64,000 nucleotides of DNA from Opisthocomus hoazin (GCF_030867145.1 NC_134414.1:77304504-77368503), one strand, 5' to 3'. Positions 34,768-48,300 are shown, counted from the first letter of the stretch. Notes: generated by a model not told the origin, from the sequence alone. A program made the numbers and translations.

Positions 34768-36723
34768 TGCTGGCGGCGGTTTGGAACAGCTGATTCAGTG
34801 CATTTCCCGCAATCGGCAGCTGTTACGGGAAACAGAAACTCCTAGAAACTTCTTGTGTGTCCGCCCAAACACAGCACAGTTTCTGCTCCACAGGATGAAC
34901 ACTACTAGGTTTTTAAAAATGAAATACCTTTTACTTTAGTCTAAAAGACCGTTGCTAACAGTTTGGAACTAGGGGGAGCCTCGTCTGAAAACGACTGTCC
35001 CCCCCTTCCGTTGTTGGGAGCAAGAATCTGCTGAGAATGAGGAAACAGGAACCCGCGCTTTTCGCTGTAATAAAGTTTCTGCAAACAGCCAGCAACAAGA
35101 ACATGACAGAGAGCTGCAATCAGCAGTGAATCAGTAACCCTTCCTGAGCCAGAATGTGGAAGCTGGGTAACCTGGCTGGGAAATGTTTAAACAAGACGTG
35201 AAGGTAGTTGTGATTTATGCTACTTTTAGCTCTTGTGTATCTTCAGTAACTAGTAGTAAGGACCTCTTCCCTTAAAACAAGTCTCTTTTCCATTCTGGTA
35301 AGGCGGCCGGTGAGAGTTATGGCATACATTTAATAGAAGTCCTCTCCGTAAAGGAACGAGACCCAAGGAGGTCAAACGGGACCTGTCTGATACAAAACAA
35401 TGTTTAAGGCAGCATAAAGCAAATTAAGAACCTGCTTTCAGGCACTTCCTGCATTTCATAAAGAATCGCACAAGCCCAGCTGCAATAAAAAATTTGAGTG
35501 GATTATTCTTCACATGTTTTACTGCTGCAGACTTGTTTTAGAAGCATCCATGGCTTCTTGGTGTTGGGTGTGGGATTAAATTGGCTTGGATCAAGTGGCA
35601 CTTCTGGTTTTTTCCTCTGTAATTTTTAGGTAGTGTAGTCCCATCGGTAAAGGGTACCATTCATGGTACATGATTCTTAGATACTGCTTTGGTAATTTTT
35701 TTTCTATTCTATAACAGTTCATATTTGAGAAATTAACTTCAGACACCAGTGTAGCAAAGCTCAGTGTTCTAGTTAGCATCTAAGCAATCAAAAAGATGTT
35801 AAACCTGACAGTGCAGATCCAACTGAATACCAAAAGAAGGAAAGCAGTGCCTGTGCCTGTTACAGAGAACAAGTTGCACCACACGTATCAAAACTCTGCT
35901 GGTTTTATTTAATGGTTAGGTTACAAAAGTCCGTCCACATGGAGGGATGTCTGCAGCAAGCTTCTGCTGTGAGGCTTGCAGCCATCTCCTTGTATACGTA
36001 AGGAGGACCTCACAAAGATATGTATTGAGCCAATTATCTTTGCTGAGGCAAATTACAAAGCTTTGGAGTTTTTTTTTCTGAATAAGAAACCAAAAGGCAG
36101 GATGTTTTTGACATCTATTTCCTAGATGACTACTGGAAAACTCTGCTACCTCCACTGCCAGGAGGTAGAAAATACCGAGGTGCTCATGCTTAGCTGTATT
36201 TAAATGCACAAGGGCCCTTACCTCACCTGACGCTGGCTGTATGAGGTCAAGAGGAGTTAGTACGGAGATTGCTAGTGCTCAGACCTTGCCTTCAGATGTA
36301 CTATGAGCAGTCTGGTACAGGATGAGACAAGAGAAAGGAACTTCAAAAGGTGTGTGTTGAACACAAGTAATTTCATAGAAGCCCTAGCTGAAGCGCCAGC
36401 AAGGTACCTCCTAATGGGGCCCGTGGGTGGGTGAGCCCTGGACAGGGACATCCCTCCATGCTGCCCTGGGAACTGGTGGCATGAGGCACCTGCAGGAGCG
36501 ATTGATCAGAATCAGTCTGCAGGACTAATGGGTCGATCTAAGAGTTGTGCAGGGATGAGCATTTGTTACCTCTGGGTGATTAGTGCAGCAGCATTTAAAC
36601 AAATCAGGTGAATCACCTGGGCTTCCAGGCAGGTGCTGTCAGGCAGCCTCTTCTCCAGGGTGGCGACGAGGCAGACATCTCCCAGCCTACCTTCCTGTGC
36701 CAACTGCTCACAGCACCATCTGG
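34768..36723. other. Intergenic, upstream of the second lysozyme gene; no gene recognised
   Basis: No exon, RNA gene or clear repeat was seen. Open frames are short and overlapping. Confidence 0.45.
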
Positions 36724-37597
36724 GCTGTGCTGATGGCAAGCAAGGTCTTTGCAAGTTGAGGTGACCTGCTAGCACAAATCCATGGTTACAAGACAGCATC
36801 AACAGCAAGCCAGGAAGGAAAGTCAGTCAGGCAAAATCAGGGTCAGTAGGTACAAAGCCAGGCGCCAGCTGACATCCAGCGCAGCTCAGGTGAGGACCCA
36901 GGGCAAGGCTGTGAGTTTAAAAGCAGCCCCTGAGCCAGCAGGCAGAAGGTGCATGGGAGGGGAGAAGAGATGAGACTCATTAGAGTGTGGTATCAGAGCT
37001 GACCTTCAATGCAGGCACACAGACCCCTGGGAGAGAGGGGGAGGAGGCTGCAGAGCCTGTCAGTGCAGTCAGGTCCCAGACACCATGGTCACCCCAAAGC
37101 TGATTCTTCTGCAGGCTGGGCAGTCCCAACTCACTCAACCTTTCCTTGTGTGTCCTGTGCTCCAGCCCTTGGCCAGCGTGGTGGCCTCTGCTGGACTCAC
37201 TCCAGTGTGTCAGCTTCCCTCTCGTGTTGGGGAGCCCAGACTGGATGCAGTGCTCCATGTGTGGCCACACAAGCATGAAAGAGAGGGAAATGATCTCTCC
37301 CCTCACTGCTGGCTTGAATTTTGCTAATGCAGCTCAGCCTGCTCTTAGTCTATATCTCCATGAGGGCCCCTGGTGTCCACCAGGACCCCTGGGTCCCTTT
37401 TGGCACAGGCCACTTTCTAGATAGTTGCCTCCCAGCCCATACTGGTGCATGGGGTTATTCTGTCCCAGCTGTAGGGCTTTGCCTTTGTCTTAATTGATCA
37501 TCATGGGGTTACCATCAGCCCATTTCTCCAGCCCCTCCAGGACTTGCCATTTGGTATCATCTGTGAACTTGCTGGGAGTGCTCTCTGTCCCTAGCGC
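36724..37597 (-). repeat. Inverted-repeat segment R1' (partner at 12842-13691)
   Basis: The reverse complement matches 12842-13691, including both the old CR1-like part (37080-37597) and the non-CR1 tail (36724-37080). Several short open frames are conserved in mirror image in both copies, for example the 37146-37424 frame and its equivalent on the minus strand at 13116-13439. Conservation of the DNA is enough to explain this. Confidence 0.85.
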
Positions 37598-37605
37598 TTG
37601 ATCTC

Positions 37606-38406
37606 ACTGTCTACAACACCTTCACACAGGCCCACCTCTCAAGCTTGTCCAGGTCCCTCTGGATGGCATCCCATCCTTCTGGTGTGTCAACTGTACCACT
37701 CAGCTTGGTGTCATCTGCAAACTTGCTGAGGGTGCACTCGATCTCACTGTCTATGTCATTGATGAAGTTATTAAACAGCACCAGTCCCAGTACAGACCCC
37801 TGAGGGACACCACATGTCACTGGTGTCCATCTGGACATTAAGCCGTTGACCACTACCCTCTGGCTGCGACCTTCCAACCAATTCCTTATCCACTTAACAG
37901 TCCACCCATCAAATACATATCTGTTCAATTTAGAGAGACGCATGTGTGTGGGACTGTGTAGAAGTCTTTACAGAAGTCCAGATAGATGACATCTGTTGCT
38001 TTTCCCTTGTCCACTGATGTAGTCACACCGTCACAGAAAGCCACTAGGTTGGTCAGGCAGGACTTGTCCTTGGTGAAGCCATGCTGGCTGTCTCGAATCA
38101 CCTCCCTGTCCTCCATGTGACTTAGCGTATCTTCTAGGAGGATTTGCTCCATGATCTTCCCAGGCTGACAGGTCGATAACTCCCAGGGTCCTCCTTCCTA
38201 CCCGATTTAAAAATGGGCACAACGTTTCCTTTCTTCCAGGCACCAGGGATCTCACCTGACTGCCATTACCTTTCAAATATTATGTAGAGTGGCTTGGCAA
38301 TGACATCAGCCAAATCCCTCAGGACTGTGGGATGCATCTCATCAGGTCCCACAGACTTTTCTACGCTCAGATTCCTCTGGTGGTCACGAATGTGATCTTC
38401 CCTAGT
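37606..38406 (-). mobile_element. CR1 LINE on the minus strand
   Basis: CR1 ORF2 through RT blocks A ([15 protein letters not shown]) and C ([20 protein letters not shown]), with [22 protein letters not shown] between. It ends towards its 3' side at 37606, beside R1', and is bounded on its 5' side by R3'. Truncated at both ends. Confidence 0.9.
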
Positions 38407-39275
38407 AATAGTAGATATCTCTTTATACAGAACATGGCTCATTCAGGTGTCGGCTACGCTAACGGAGAAGCCACTACCCGAGCATTCCCACACCATTCCA
38501 GGAGTCGCACAGACACCACCCGAGACTTTAACTGCTGGGACCAGAGTCCCTTTGCAGCGGGCGGCTCCAAGGAGCCGTTGGGTGCCCCTTTTCAACTCCT
38601 CACACACACACTCACTCTGGGGCACTTCCTCATCCCTCAGGCTCAACCCGAGGTTTCCCGAAGCAGAGTCTCTGACACCACGTACGCCAGACAGACATAC
38701 TGAGTGGTGCAGCGGTGTTAACCAGCTCGAGCTGGGTGCCTCCGGAGAGGGACCCCGAACAAAGAAACCGCTGGGCAATTACACCCTTACAGTCTAAGTT
38801 CCCGCCCCGCACAAGCTCTCCATGTGATGCCCAAGCGGCAGCTGATCCAATGGTGATATCTGGGTGTGGGGTCTTCTGTCCCTCCTTGGGGCCCTCCATT
38901 GTCTCTGGGCAGGCTGAAGATTCTTCCCTTTTCTTCAGAGAGGCCCTGCTGCTGCCAGTGGATGGCTTAACTTGCTTCTCTTCTAGCTGCAACTGAGTCC
39001 TTGGGCCCTCCTTCCCTGAGCTTGGCAAGGGTGCAAGGAAAGTCCATGGGATTCAGGTGGCAAATTCACAGTGTGCGGCCTAAGGCTTCAGTGAAGTTAC
39101 CACTAATGCTCAGCAAGTCAGTTATAGGAACATATATATACATATATATATATATATATGAGTAGTATACTAGAACACAAACCAGCAACTCTTCCACTAT
39201 TTTGGCTAATTTCTTCTATAACAGGTTACACTAGGAAATAATTGTGATTAAAGGAACAAGCTTGTGTGTCACGTG
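38407..39275 (-). repeat. Inverted-repeat segment R3' (partner at 21338-22201), LTR-like
   Basis: Reverse complement of the repeat in MITD1 intron 5, with scattered differences. It includes a (TA)n expansion at 39128-39160 that is much shorter in the partner. It begins directly after CR1 sequence at 38406, so it either inserted into or was joined to that CR1. Family undetermined. Confidence 0.75.
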
Positions 39276-39375
39276 GATAAATTTTTAAATATAATAATTA
39301 TAATATAATAATACAAAAATAATATATCAATATAATTATTACAATAATTTATAATTATTTTTTAATACTAAGCCT
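39276..39375. repeat. AT-rich low-complexity spacer
   Basis: About 100 bp almost entirely of A and T between R3' and R2'. Not present in the partner arm. Confidence 0.8.
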
Positions 39376-40605
39376 TTAGTGACATCCCAGTTGGCGCTGC
39401 ACTGCAGTTTTTCCTGTAAGCCCCTTCTCTCTGAACAGTTCCTGTCACTGTCAGCAGGCACACCCTGTACGAAGAGGAATGGGCATCAATGAATGGGGAA
39501 AAAAAAATTACCCGAGAAGTAGTTCAAAAAAGTACAGTTCCACAATCATTTTACTGACTCCCGGCCACGTTCTTCTGTGCTGCCACTCACACTGACTCAG
39601 TCAGGTCACCACCTGGATTGTGCAGCCAGGACCATCCATCCTGGCATCGTGCATGGAGATGAGCTGAAGCCACCTTCCCCGCTGGAGCCTGCTGAGTGCC
39701 GTTGTGTCCCGCAGGGTGGCTGCCAGTCCTGGCCGAGGGCTGGGTTCAGCCCCGTTGATGGCTCTCCTTAGCTGAAGGCAGGTTGCTTCTGCCATGCCAT
39801 TGCCCTCTGCTGAGTGCAGGTCACCCAGCCATCTTTTCAGGTGAATGTGTGGAAGTAAGGTAGTAACACCTCATGGGCCTTTCTTGGCAGGCCTCACTTG
39901 TTAAGAAATACTTGGAGCTACTGGTCTCGTCAGTGTGGTCTGATTAACCAGGGAGGGAAGTATTCATGCAAGCATATACTGCCTCGGGCTTTCTGATCTG
40001 TCTAGAGGTTCCTCATCTGAAGAATCTCCATTGCTGCTGTTACTTACCACCCCCTGCTTATCTGACGGTTTGGTGAAGACTGAGGAGCAGAGCATCAGCT
40101 CTGCCACTGCCGCACTCGGGCAGGGTCCCCATGGGCAGAGGCCATCTCTGCTGCTTGGTGTTCCCTCCTAGAGCAATGAACTGCTGCTGTCCTGACCTGA
40201 TCAAAATGGCGTTCCAGTAACTCTGAGACACCATTTGGTGGCCTGACTTGGGTTCACACATCCTGCTTCACCTGTGAGGACCACAGGCTGCTCCCTGCCG
40301 AAACCTGCTTGGTGCCACTTAGAAAGGTAAGTGACCTTTTGAAATCCCTGCTGGAGCTTCAGCTGAAGGTTGTCTCTATGGACAAGTAGGACACTGAAAG
40401 TCAGCATGTCCTTACAGACCTAACTCTAAGGCTTCTAAAGTCCAGCAGGATTCAGCCACCCTAAAATTCCACCCAACTCTTCCTTCATGCAGCATTCTGA
40501 GAAATGTGATTAGGACAGCCCCAAGGACATAAACATCATTGCTCTTTTACTTGCTGTAGGCCACACTGGTCCTGATTTATCTTGCCCTCTGAACAGCAAT
40601 ACTGT
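39376..40605 (-). repeat. Inverted-repeat segment R2' (partner at 16553-18915)
   Basis: The reverse complement matches the two parts of R2. It lacks the CR1 found in R2, so it preserves the empty site near 40400-40410. It carries about 250 bp (near 39400-39640) absent from R2. The right end is cut by the LTR starting at 40606. Confidence 0.85.
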
Positions 40606-41662
40606 TGTGGTGGTGCAGCTCTCCCTCACACCCGGCAATCCCAGAACCAGCCAACACTGTATTCTTGCTTGCACTGCAGGAACAGTTAGCTGCTGAGCAG
40701 AGAAGCAGGACGACTCAGCTCTCTCCTTGTCCTTGTCCAAGAGCAGTGAGCTGGGCTGATCAGGCACTCCCTGACCGCACTGGGAACTCCGATGCCTGGA
40801 GTCGCACCCGCCTGGTGAATGCCAGAACTGGACAGTCTGGGTAGTGCTGGAGTTGTGTAGCTGCTGTCTAAAAATCAGGATTGCGTCCTGTGGGTTGTGA
40901 CCAGGATGGAAAATTACTGATGCCTAAAGTCCACCATCTTGAGAGGCTATGAACAGCGGTGCTGAGGAAGGCCCTTTGAGCTCTTCTGGTCTGCAGTGCG
41001 CTGCGCCCAATAACTGCCTCTGAGTAGGACACCTCCCAGAGTAACTCACCAACCCGGGCTGATCTCCCTGAGAGTCAACCTTCGCCCGTTGAGAAATTGT
41101 TTGCTTTGAAGTGAGCATTGCATTGAACTTGAGGGGAGATTTATGATTGCGTGCATGTGTGCAGGGGTGGCTCGATTAATAACATCCTGTTACTGTGATT
41201 GTAATAGTAAATTCTTTCTAATAGCTCTGTAAATGATAATTTAACCAGTGATTAGTAGCTACTGAATTCCCATGATCCCCTCTCTCTCTTTAAACTGTGA
41301 ACTCACCATGAATTGCTACTAAACGTATCCCTTAGACATAAACCTTTGCTGTCTAAGGCCCGGTCTGGATCCAGCCGCACCCAGGTTCCTCTCTGAGCAG
41401 GAGTTTAGAAAGCAGGTGGGTCCTTTTCAAACCGGGTGACTCAACGGGAGGCTCTCCCTTACCCCATACACTTTTCTTTTACTTCCATATACATAATTTT
41501 CCACTCAAAACCTCCTCCAATTTTCTATTCCATTCATTTAATAAGTAACAGAGAGAACCTTGCCAACGAACTTTGTAAGAGCACATTTTCTAAATTTTCC
41601 ATAAAATCTTTTCTTGCAAAACCTTTGAGTGATCATTTAAGTGACCAAACCACTCATTCACG
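40606..41662 (+). mobile_element. Solo LTR, same family as the LTR at 2121-3174
   Basis: Starts TGTGGTGG and ends near CACGACCA. Close to the LTR at 2121-3174 along its length and in the same orientation. No internal retroviral sequence is recognised on either side. A convincing target duplication was not found. It inserted at the edge of, or into, segment R2'. Confidence 0.75.
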
Positions 41663-43127
41663 ACCATTGTTTCTTGCCTAATTGATGCTGGTGTTTCTCA
41701 GTCCACTTTCTGTGCTTCTGATTTTCCTGCAGTTCCCTTATCTTCAGAAGTAATAAACGCTGTTGGTATTTCAGGACAACCCATATGTCACCTGGTAACA
41801 AGCCCTTTGTCTGTAACTATCCGGCTCATTTCTGGATACTGTCGTTTCCTTTTAAGCCCTACCATCCCAGTTAACCTTCTGGGAAAACTCTTATCTAAAT
41901 TGGGTTGTGCTATATATTGTGCCCTGGATGGAATTTACCTTGATGTTCTCACATGTCAACAGGGTGAACCTCCCACTTCAAATTAACTAACTCTGCGATT
42001 CAAGGGCACTTTGTTGAAGAAAGGGTTGTATAACAAAGGTCTATATACTCTTTAAGTGTTCTTTAACAGCTTCATTTGGGCAGAGTTCACATCAGCGGAG
42101 TCTGTCACTGCTGCGCTGGGTTCTTTCCTGCAGCTGTAGCAAAAAACTGGTTCTGTTCTGACCTGATCGAAATTGCATTTGGCATCAACAGCAAAATACA
42201 TCTTTGAGCCTTTCTTTCATAACATTACTCTATGCTGAGCTATTATTTTTATTTAACATGAAAACTCTCGTTTTCAGTTCACTATTCCCTTTCAGTGGCA
42301 AATTTTCTCCTAGGTGGTAGCATAAGGAACCCGTTTCTCCTAGGTCTGTATCTGCAAGTGTATTTCCTAACGTAGAGGAAGTATTCTACTTTTAGTGTAG
42401 ACATCAGTACCTCTGCCCGCAGTGACTCCTAGCTTTGTGCCAGGCAGTGCAGGTGCGAAGCAGGCACGTAACGGCCTCCATCCCAGTTAGCCTCTCCTCC
42501 CCTCACCACATAACCCCCCCCACGGAACTTCTGAATCCTTCCGGGCCTTTTGCTCATGTGTGGACAAACGCCCTAAACCAGGGCGGAAGCACTGGCTGAT
42601 TCACGACACGGCGGCGAGTTTAGCTCACCGCCACACTTGTAGGGCGGGAGAGTCACCAGCACTCTGCAGGAAAGGACTCTGAACCAGAAACCAGGGGGAC
42701 ATCCCTCTCCACATAGCTCAGGGGCCGAGACACAGCCTTTGAGCTGCGATCTGCCAGGAGGGGGACGCAGGCTGGGGGTCCCACTGCAGCAGCACAGCGG
42801 CAGTTTTCCACCTCCCCCATCCCATCTGTGTCAGCCATTTGTACCTCCTCTGCCACAGGGCCGGTTTGGGATGCTTCCGCCACCTTCCTTGGTTTCAGCA
42901 GCGATGATGTCTGTCAGCACAGAGTGACACGGGGCTGCAGCCTACTGCAGCGGCTTGCACCCTTCGGTTTGGGAACCTCGGGTGCAGGCAGTGTGAAATC
43001 TAATTGCTAGTTGGTAATATGAAGCAAAAGCACAAGATCAAACAGTTTTAATGACTACTAAGAGAAAAATTCAGTTGTAGAAATTGATGTTTTGTTTTCA
43101 ATAAATTAAATAAAAAAACAGAAGACG
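41663..43127. other. Intergenic, downstream flank of LIPT1; no gene recognised
   Basis: AT-rich to about 42400, then GC-richer. A 76-codon minus-strand frame at 42653-42883 has no recognised family. Nothing supported. Confidence 0.45.
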
Positions 43128-43133
43128 TTTAAT
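43128..43133 (-). terminator. Possible polyadenylation signal of LIPT1
   Basis: ATTAAA on the minus strand, about 20 bp after the LIPT1 stop codon. It is close to the stop, so a later signal may be used instead. Confidence 0.4.
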
Positions 43134-43153
43134 TTACATTTTCAAAATGCAAG

Positions 43154-44275
43154 TCACATTAACATTACCATATTCTCACACAGCAGATTCCACCTGCTGT
43201 GCAAGTCATCGTCTTGTGGACACGCTCTTAGTAATGCTGTTGCTAGTGCAGTGGTTTCATTTGGGCAAAACTTACTGCCAGTAAGGCTCTTCACCAGTTC
43301 GCTGCACAGTGCTGGTGGCAGCCACCGCTCTGGCAGGTCAATGTTACAGGTTTCAATCCTTCCATGCTTTACATCCATATCTACTTTAACGTCAAGAACA
43401 GAATCCTTATAGACCATGTTAAAACAAGTGCTAACACTGAATTTCGGAGTCTTTCCATACAACCATTCCCAGGTTTGTAGTTCTTTAGTTTTACCAGTAA
43501 TTCCAGGAAGCACAGTTTCATCAGCTGGATTTATTAAAGTGATACGATGATCTATCTGGTGTTGCGTAGCATATTCTTCAGCAATGGCATCCAGGAGCAT
43601 CTCACAAGTTAAACCAGCATCCTCTTCAAAGAGATTTTTCACTGAGGCAGGCACACTAGGAGTGGCATTGCTTTTTAGCCCTTTATAAGGACTCTTTAGC
43701 ACAGAAGATAAAACAAACTTATCTGCCTTACAGAGTAAGGTACAGTGGTGATAAGCAGCTGTCCTTCCCAGCTTTGCAGCAGTACCTGAGATTTTGTATT
43801 GCCTATCTAGCAGGATGTCGTATCTGTCAGTGACGTGCACATCTAACTGGGGGCGCAAGGCTTTCAGTGCCTTCACAACTAGTTTCAGGTTTTCCATTCG
43901 TTCGTATTTTTTTCTGGTTGTAAAGAAAGTCAAATTGATATTGCCTAAGTCATGGTAAACTGTCCCTCCTCCACTCCTTCTCCTGGCTAGTTTTATATTT
44001 TTTTGCCTCATTAGCCTGAGATTGCATTCCTGCCAGGGATTCTGATGTCTCCCTATTACCACAGCCGGGGAATTTCTCCAAAGGAAAAGGACCTGTTGGT
44101 TTTCTAAATTCATGTGGTCATGGATCCAATCTTCCACAGCCAGATTTTGGTAAACATCATTAGAAACAGACTGGAGAATAAGGCCTCCGCAGGCTGTGTT
44201 TCTGTAGCCAGCTTTTGGAGTCCTGAGGATGCAGGACAGCTGAAGGCAGTTCTTTAATGATGACTGGAGCACCAT
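43154..44275 (-). CDS. LIPT1: Lipoyltransferase 1, mitochondrial
   Basis: Transfers lipoyl groups to the E2 subunits of mitochondrial 2-oxoacid dehydrogenases, from H-protein-bound or activated lipoate. Single uninterrupted coding exon of 373 codons, the same length and same single-exon coding layout as human LIPT1. The BPL/LplA-type catalytic domain shows [19 protein letters not shown] (residues 67-85), the [19 protein letters not shown] loop (98-116), and [20 protein letters not shown] (about 147-166) with the family lysine. The first 30 residues are basic and lack acidic residues, fitting a mitochondrial targeting peptide. The start chosen is the first in-frame ATG. It looks intact. Transcription is away from TSGA10, as in mammals. 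Confidence 0.97.
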   Translation of the reverse strand: MVLQSSLKNCLQLSCILRTPKAGYRNTACGGLILQSVSNDVYQNLAVEDWIHDHMNLENQQVLFLWRNSPAVVIGRHQNPWQECNLRLMRQKNIKLARRRSGGGTVYHDLGNINLTFFTTRKKYERMENLKLVVKALKALRPQLDVHVTDRYDILLDRQYKISGTAAKLGRTAAYHHCTLLCKADKFVLSSVLKSPYKGLKSNATPSVPASVKNLFEEDAGLTCEMLLDAIAEEYATQHQIDHRITLINPADETVLPGITGKTKELQTWEWLYGKTPKFSVSTCFNMVYKDSVLDVKVDMDVKHGRIETCNIDLPERWLPPALCSELVKSLTGSKFCPNETTALATALLRACPQDDDLHSRWNLLCENMVMLM

Positions 44276-45100
44276 GTTTTTAGTAACGGGACAGCAGATG
44301 GAAGAAATGTTTGATCCGGAAAAGCTGAATGTGGCAAGCGCGCAGCCTGCTGTTGCGACAGAAACGAAGTGCTAGTGGCGGTCATGACGATGTCATGCTC
44401 TTCCCAACGCAGAACTGCTCCCCAGCTGACGTAAGGCACACGGGCACGTTTCTCCTCTTGAAGCGAGCGATGCCGTTCCAACCCCGACGTGCGCCTCACA
44501 TCAAAGCCGGGGCTGTCAGAGTTGCTTTTCCTCGCAGTCCTTGGTGCCTACAAGAGCAAAGAAGAAATGGAATTAAACTGTGTGTTTTCCCCTCACTCCA
44601 ACGCAGTCTCGATAATACTCGATAATACAACTTTACTTTGTGTACTTTGCTAACCTTAATCTTAGCAGCCGAGATTTATTAATTTTTTTTCACTGATCTG
44701 GTAAGAAAAACCAGGACCCACAGGCTCAGCAGCTCGCTGGGTCAGTGACGAGCCAGCCAGGCGCAGGGCCCGCTGCCGTCGGACCCAAAGGCGGGGCAGG
44801 CCCCGCGGAGCCACCGGAGCCGGGGGCCGTCCGCCGCCGTCCCGGGCGCCATTTCGCTCTCGGCGCGGGTCCCCTCGGCGGCCGCCCCTCGCCGCGCCGC
44901 AGCAGCCCCCGGCGCCGTCCCACTGCGGGGCTGCACCGAGGCGATCCACCCTTGCCCGCCATCTCCCGCTCGCAACCCCAGCCCCCCCCCGCAACGGCCG
45001 GCCCGGCGCGCGCAGGGCGCGGGTCGCTACTCACGGCGGGGAGGGGCGAGGCGGCGCCCGTGCGCGCGCAGGGCCGTTAGGGCCGCCGGCCGCCGCTGAG
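44276..45100 (-). promoter_or_regulatory. LIPT1 5' UTR exons and CpG-island promoter
   Basis: On the minus strand an acceptor (CTCTTGTAG) at 44548-44556 opens the leader part of the coding exon (44547-44276). A strong donor (CC|GTGAGTAG) at 45034-45027 would end an untranslated first exon. The surrounding CpG island spans roughly 44740-45340. Splice sites are inferred from consensus only. Confidence 0.6.
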
Positions 45101-45340
45101 CGCGCTGGGGAGCGGCTTCCGGTTCCCGAGGTGAGAGCTGGGGGGGGGCGGGCAGGAGCCGTAGGGCGCCGTTGGTCTGCGCGGCCTCCCCCGGCGCGGT
45201 GGCTGCGGAGCGTCGGGCCGTGCCGGGAAGAGGCAGCTGCACGGCGGGACCCAGCTGTGCGGTTCTTGGCCGCAGGGTGGCGTCCGTGGGTTCCAAGGGA
45301 GACCGAACGAGTGAACACAATGCGCGGAGACTTGTCAGGT

Positions 45341-48300
45341 ACGCGGAAGCGATCCACGGCATTCATGAAGACACGGAACCTACATGTTGGTGGCGTAATT
45401 CATTAACAACCTGGAAGCGGACAAAGACTAGATAATTAAAGATGTCTTGCATGCAGCAGGTTGTCTTCAGATCTGTAACGATTTAAGCCGTTCTGAAAGT
45501 CTGCCAGGCCTTAGCTGTAACTCCTCTTCAAGAGCTGTCGTCTGTATTTAAATTCACACTGTGGGCCAGCGCTCAGTACTGCTAGTTGAAGGTTTTATCC
45601 ACAGTAGTATCTATATGGGCAGATACCTGCTATATACCTCCTGCTGGTCTGCATGTATTCATAAAGGATGAACAAAACATCGCATGCCTTCATTTCTCAT
45701 TCCTCTTCAATACTGGAGTCCCAAGACATGAAGGAATTGTGGAGAAAAAGGGTGGGACCGAGATAACTCACACAGACTATTCCTCTGGAAGAGGAACGGT
45801 GACAGGTAATTTTTCTTCTTTCCACTTCTAGGAATAGGTGGCTTCGGAAGAAATGCCAAGTTGATAACTCGGGTGAAACTGAAATTATTTGAGGAAGCAA
45901 TTTGGCTTTGGATATGGGGCATTCATGTGTTTGCTTTACCAATAAAGAAAACTTTATGATGGGCCCTGAATTGCATTTGCCTTCTGATTGAAGAAACAGT
46001 TCAAGAACAGCTTTGTTCCCTGAAAGGTGAGTAAGAATAGGAGGAGCATAAAGGGTGAAAGGCTTCAGAGATTAAAGCTGTGAGCATGGAGTTGTTCCCT
46101 CCTGAAGAACTGGATCTTTACAAGCATGACAGTTCCTTACCAAACTCTTAAGTGTATAGGTCCAGCATAGCAAGTAAAAAGCAACAACCCGTCACCAGAT
46201 GTGTAAGTGGGAGAAACAGACTCTAACAGGAGCCTGACGTGATGTGTGCCACAGCACGTGTCACGTTGTGTTATCACATCAAAAAAACAAGAAGTTGGTA
46301 ATTATTTTAAGCAGTTTGAAATGGGCATAATCTGTTGCTAAAGTAGACTGGTGATAACTGTTCACATGTGGAATTTGTCTGTAAAAGGTGTGTTGATGTA
46401 GTGTTCCAAATATTGGAAGATCAGCTTTTGAGGCAGTTGGCGGAATGCAGAAGTGAACCTGGGCACTGTAACACTGGTCAGAGGAATGAAATTCATCTTG
46501 TGGGACTTCTGATCTTAATAAAAACCAAACGATGCAGGACCATTTGTTTCTGTTCTGGCACTTAACTCTTGGAAATTTGTGTTGTGTCATTCCTTCATTT
46601 TTGCCACCGGGTGTCACTAAAAACATGCTGTGAGCTGTTACAGTCCGTGTTTTTCAAGGTGAATACTGTGGGCCTAACCGAGGCAACTCTCTATTCCTTT
46701 AGTGAGAACCAGAATTTGCTAAAAATGTAAAGTGTGCAGAATATGAGGTGGACAGGTAAAAATGCCGTGGGTCTGTTTCTGATGTGGTGAAGGATAAAAT
46801 AGGCACACAGCAGTAAATACCGTTCCTGAAAAGTGGCTATTGTTGAAGCCAAACTCATCAAGATAATTAGAAATCTTCTGGCAATAAGCAAAACGTATGA
46901 ATTTATGAACAGGATTATATTACATTATAAGCCAGCAGAAGATCCTGAGAGAGACACATAAAATCTCAGAATATAGAGGTATCCCGTGGCAGGATCCAGC
47001 AAACACCACCTTAGGGACACTTATTCCAGTATTTCTCTCAGGAATGCAACCCTGGGTTCAGTCTCTGCGTGTGGGAATCCCAAAGCCATCGGGCTGCTCT
47101 CCTGTGATGGAAGTCGAAGGCAAACGTCCGTCTGCACAGCCAATGTTAATTTTCACAGAGCCTCGGGCAGCAGCCTAAGGAGGATTTATTACTCTTCATT
47201 TTCTCTATCAAGAGCTGAACTATGCATGAAGGTGTGACTGGGGCAAGAGAGGGGAAGAAGGCTCATGTTAGCAGAAGACGTTGAAGAAAGTTGTAACAAT
47301 GCCACCATCTTCTTCCCTGTAGACTAATATGCCTCTAATATACCAACTAATACACCTCTCCAGACCTGACTTTAAATGTCCAGTTTGCCAGCTGGACTGA
47401 CAGTAAGAGGTATTTTGGTCACCTTAGCCCTGCCGTTCTCATCATAAATCGCAAACTTTTAGAAGCCTTCAGAAATACAGCATTCTCCCAACTCATTTTA
47501 GAGAGATTTTTCCCTGTTTTCTGTGAGTCCTTAGAACATTGTAACCATTGGAGGTCTTTGTTTTTCATGGGTCAGTAAATAAGCCAGACTTAGGCTGTTG
47601 CTGTGGTTTCAGGTCTTATGGACCAGCTACCCCAAAAGCAATTCTGCCCTCGTGTTCCACTGCATTCTCATCACTGTCCATGTAAACTGCTCGAACTTCT
47701 CATCAACCAGCTCAGTGACTAATAAAAAGGTTGAAATAAAAATATGGGCTTTTCTCCTCCACTGGAAACACAGGAAAGGGGCAAGTCTATCAATTCAGAA
47801 TCAACAGAAAAAAACATCTCTGCCGTGTCCTGTTGGCTAACAGGACTGGTGTCCTTCTGACTCCTGAAACAGGCTGTGCATTCTGTTACAGAAACACATC
47901 CCTGGTGCCTGCCCCAAGCCCCAACCATCCATGTGATTTGGAACAAACTGTAATGTTTCCATATCTGGCCTCATTTGTCCCAAATTTCCAGGTGTGGTAT
48001 CTGATACTTGCACAATGGATAAAGTGTACACACCATGATTCATTTGTCTCTTCAGTCAGTCTAGTGAGGACTGCATTAGGTAGGAAACCACGAGTTTTGG
48101 AGGGTGAGGTTAGTGCAAGAGAGGTAGTGCAAGACCGTACTAATGCCATCTTCTCTGTGGACCTAAATAATAACCTTTCTGGATTTGACTTTTAGAATTT
48201 TTACATCTCAACTACTACCATATAAATCATGTATCTGCAAAATACGGTGATGATTATTTTTGCTTTTGAAAACAATCCTGTGTATGAGTTTCATTATTCC

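Noticed and set aside
44662-45366. Overlapping 100-111 codon frames on both strands around 45 kb
   Set aside because: CpG-island shadows at the LIPT1 promoter; no conserved protein, and splice signals there fit an untranslated exon.
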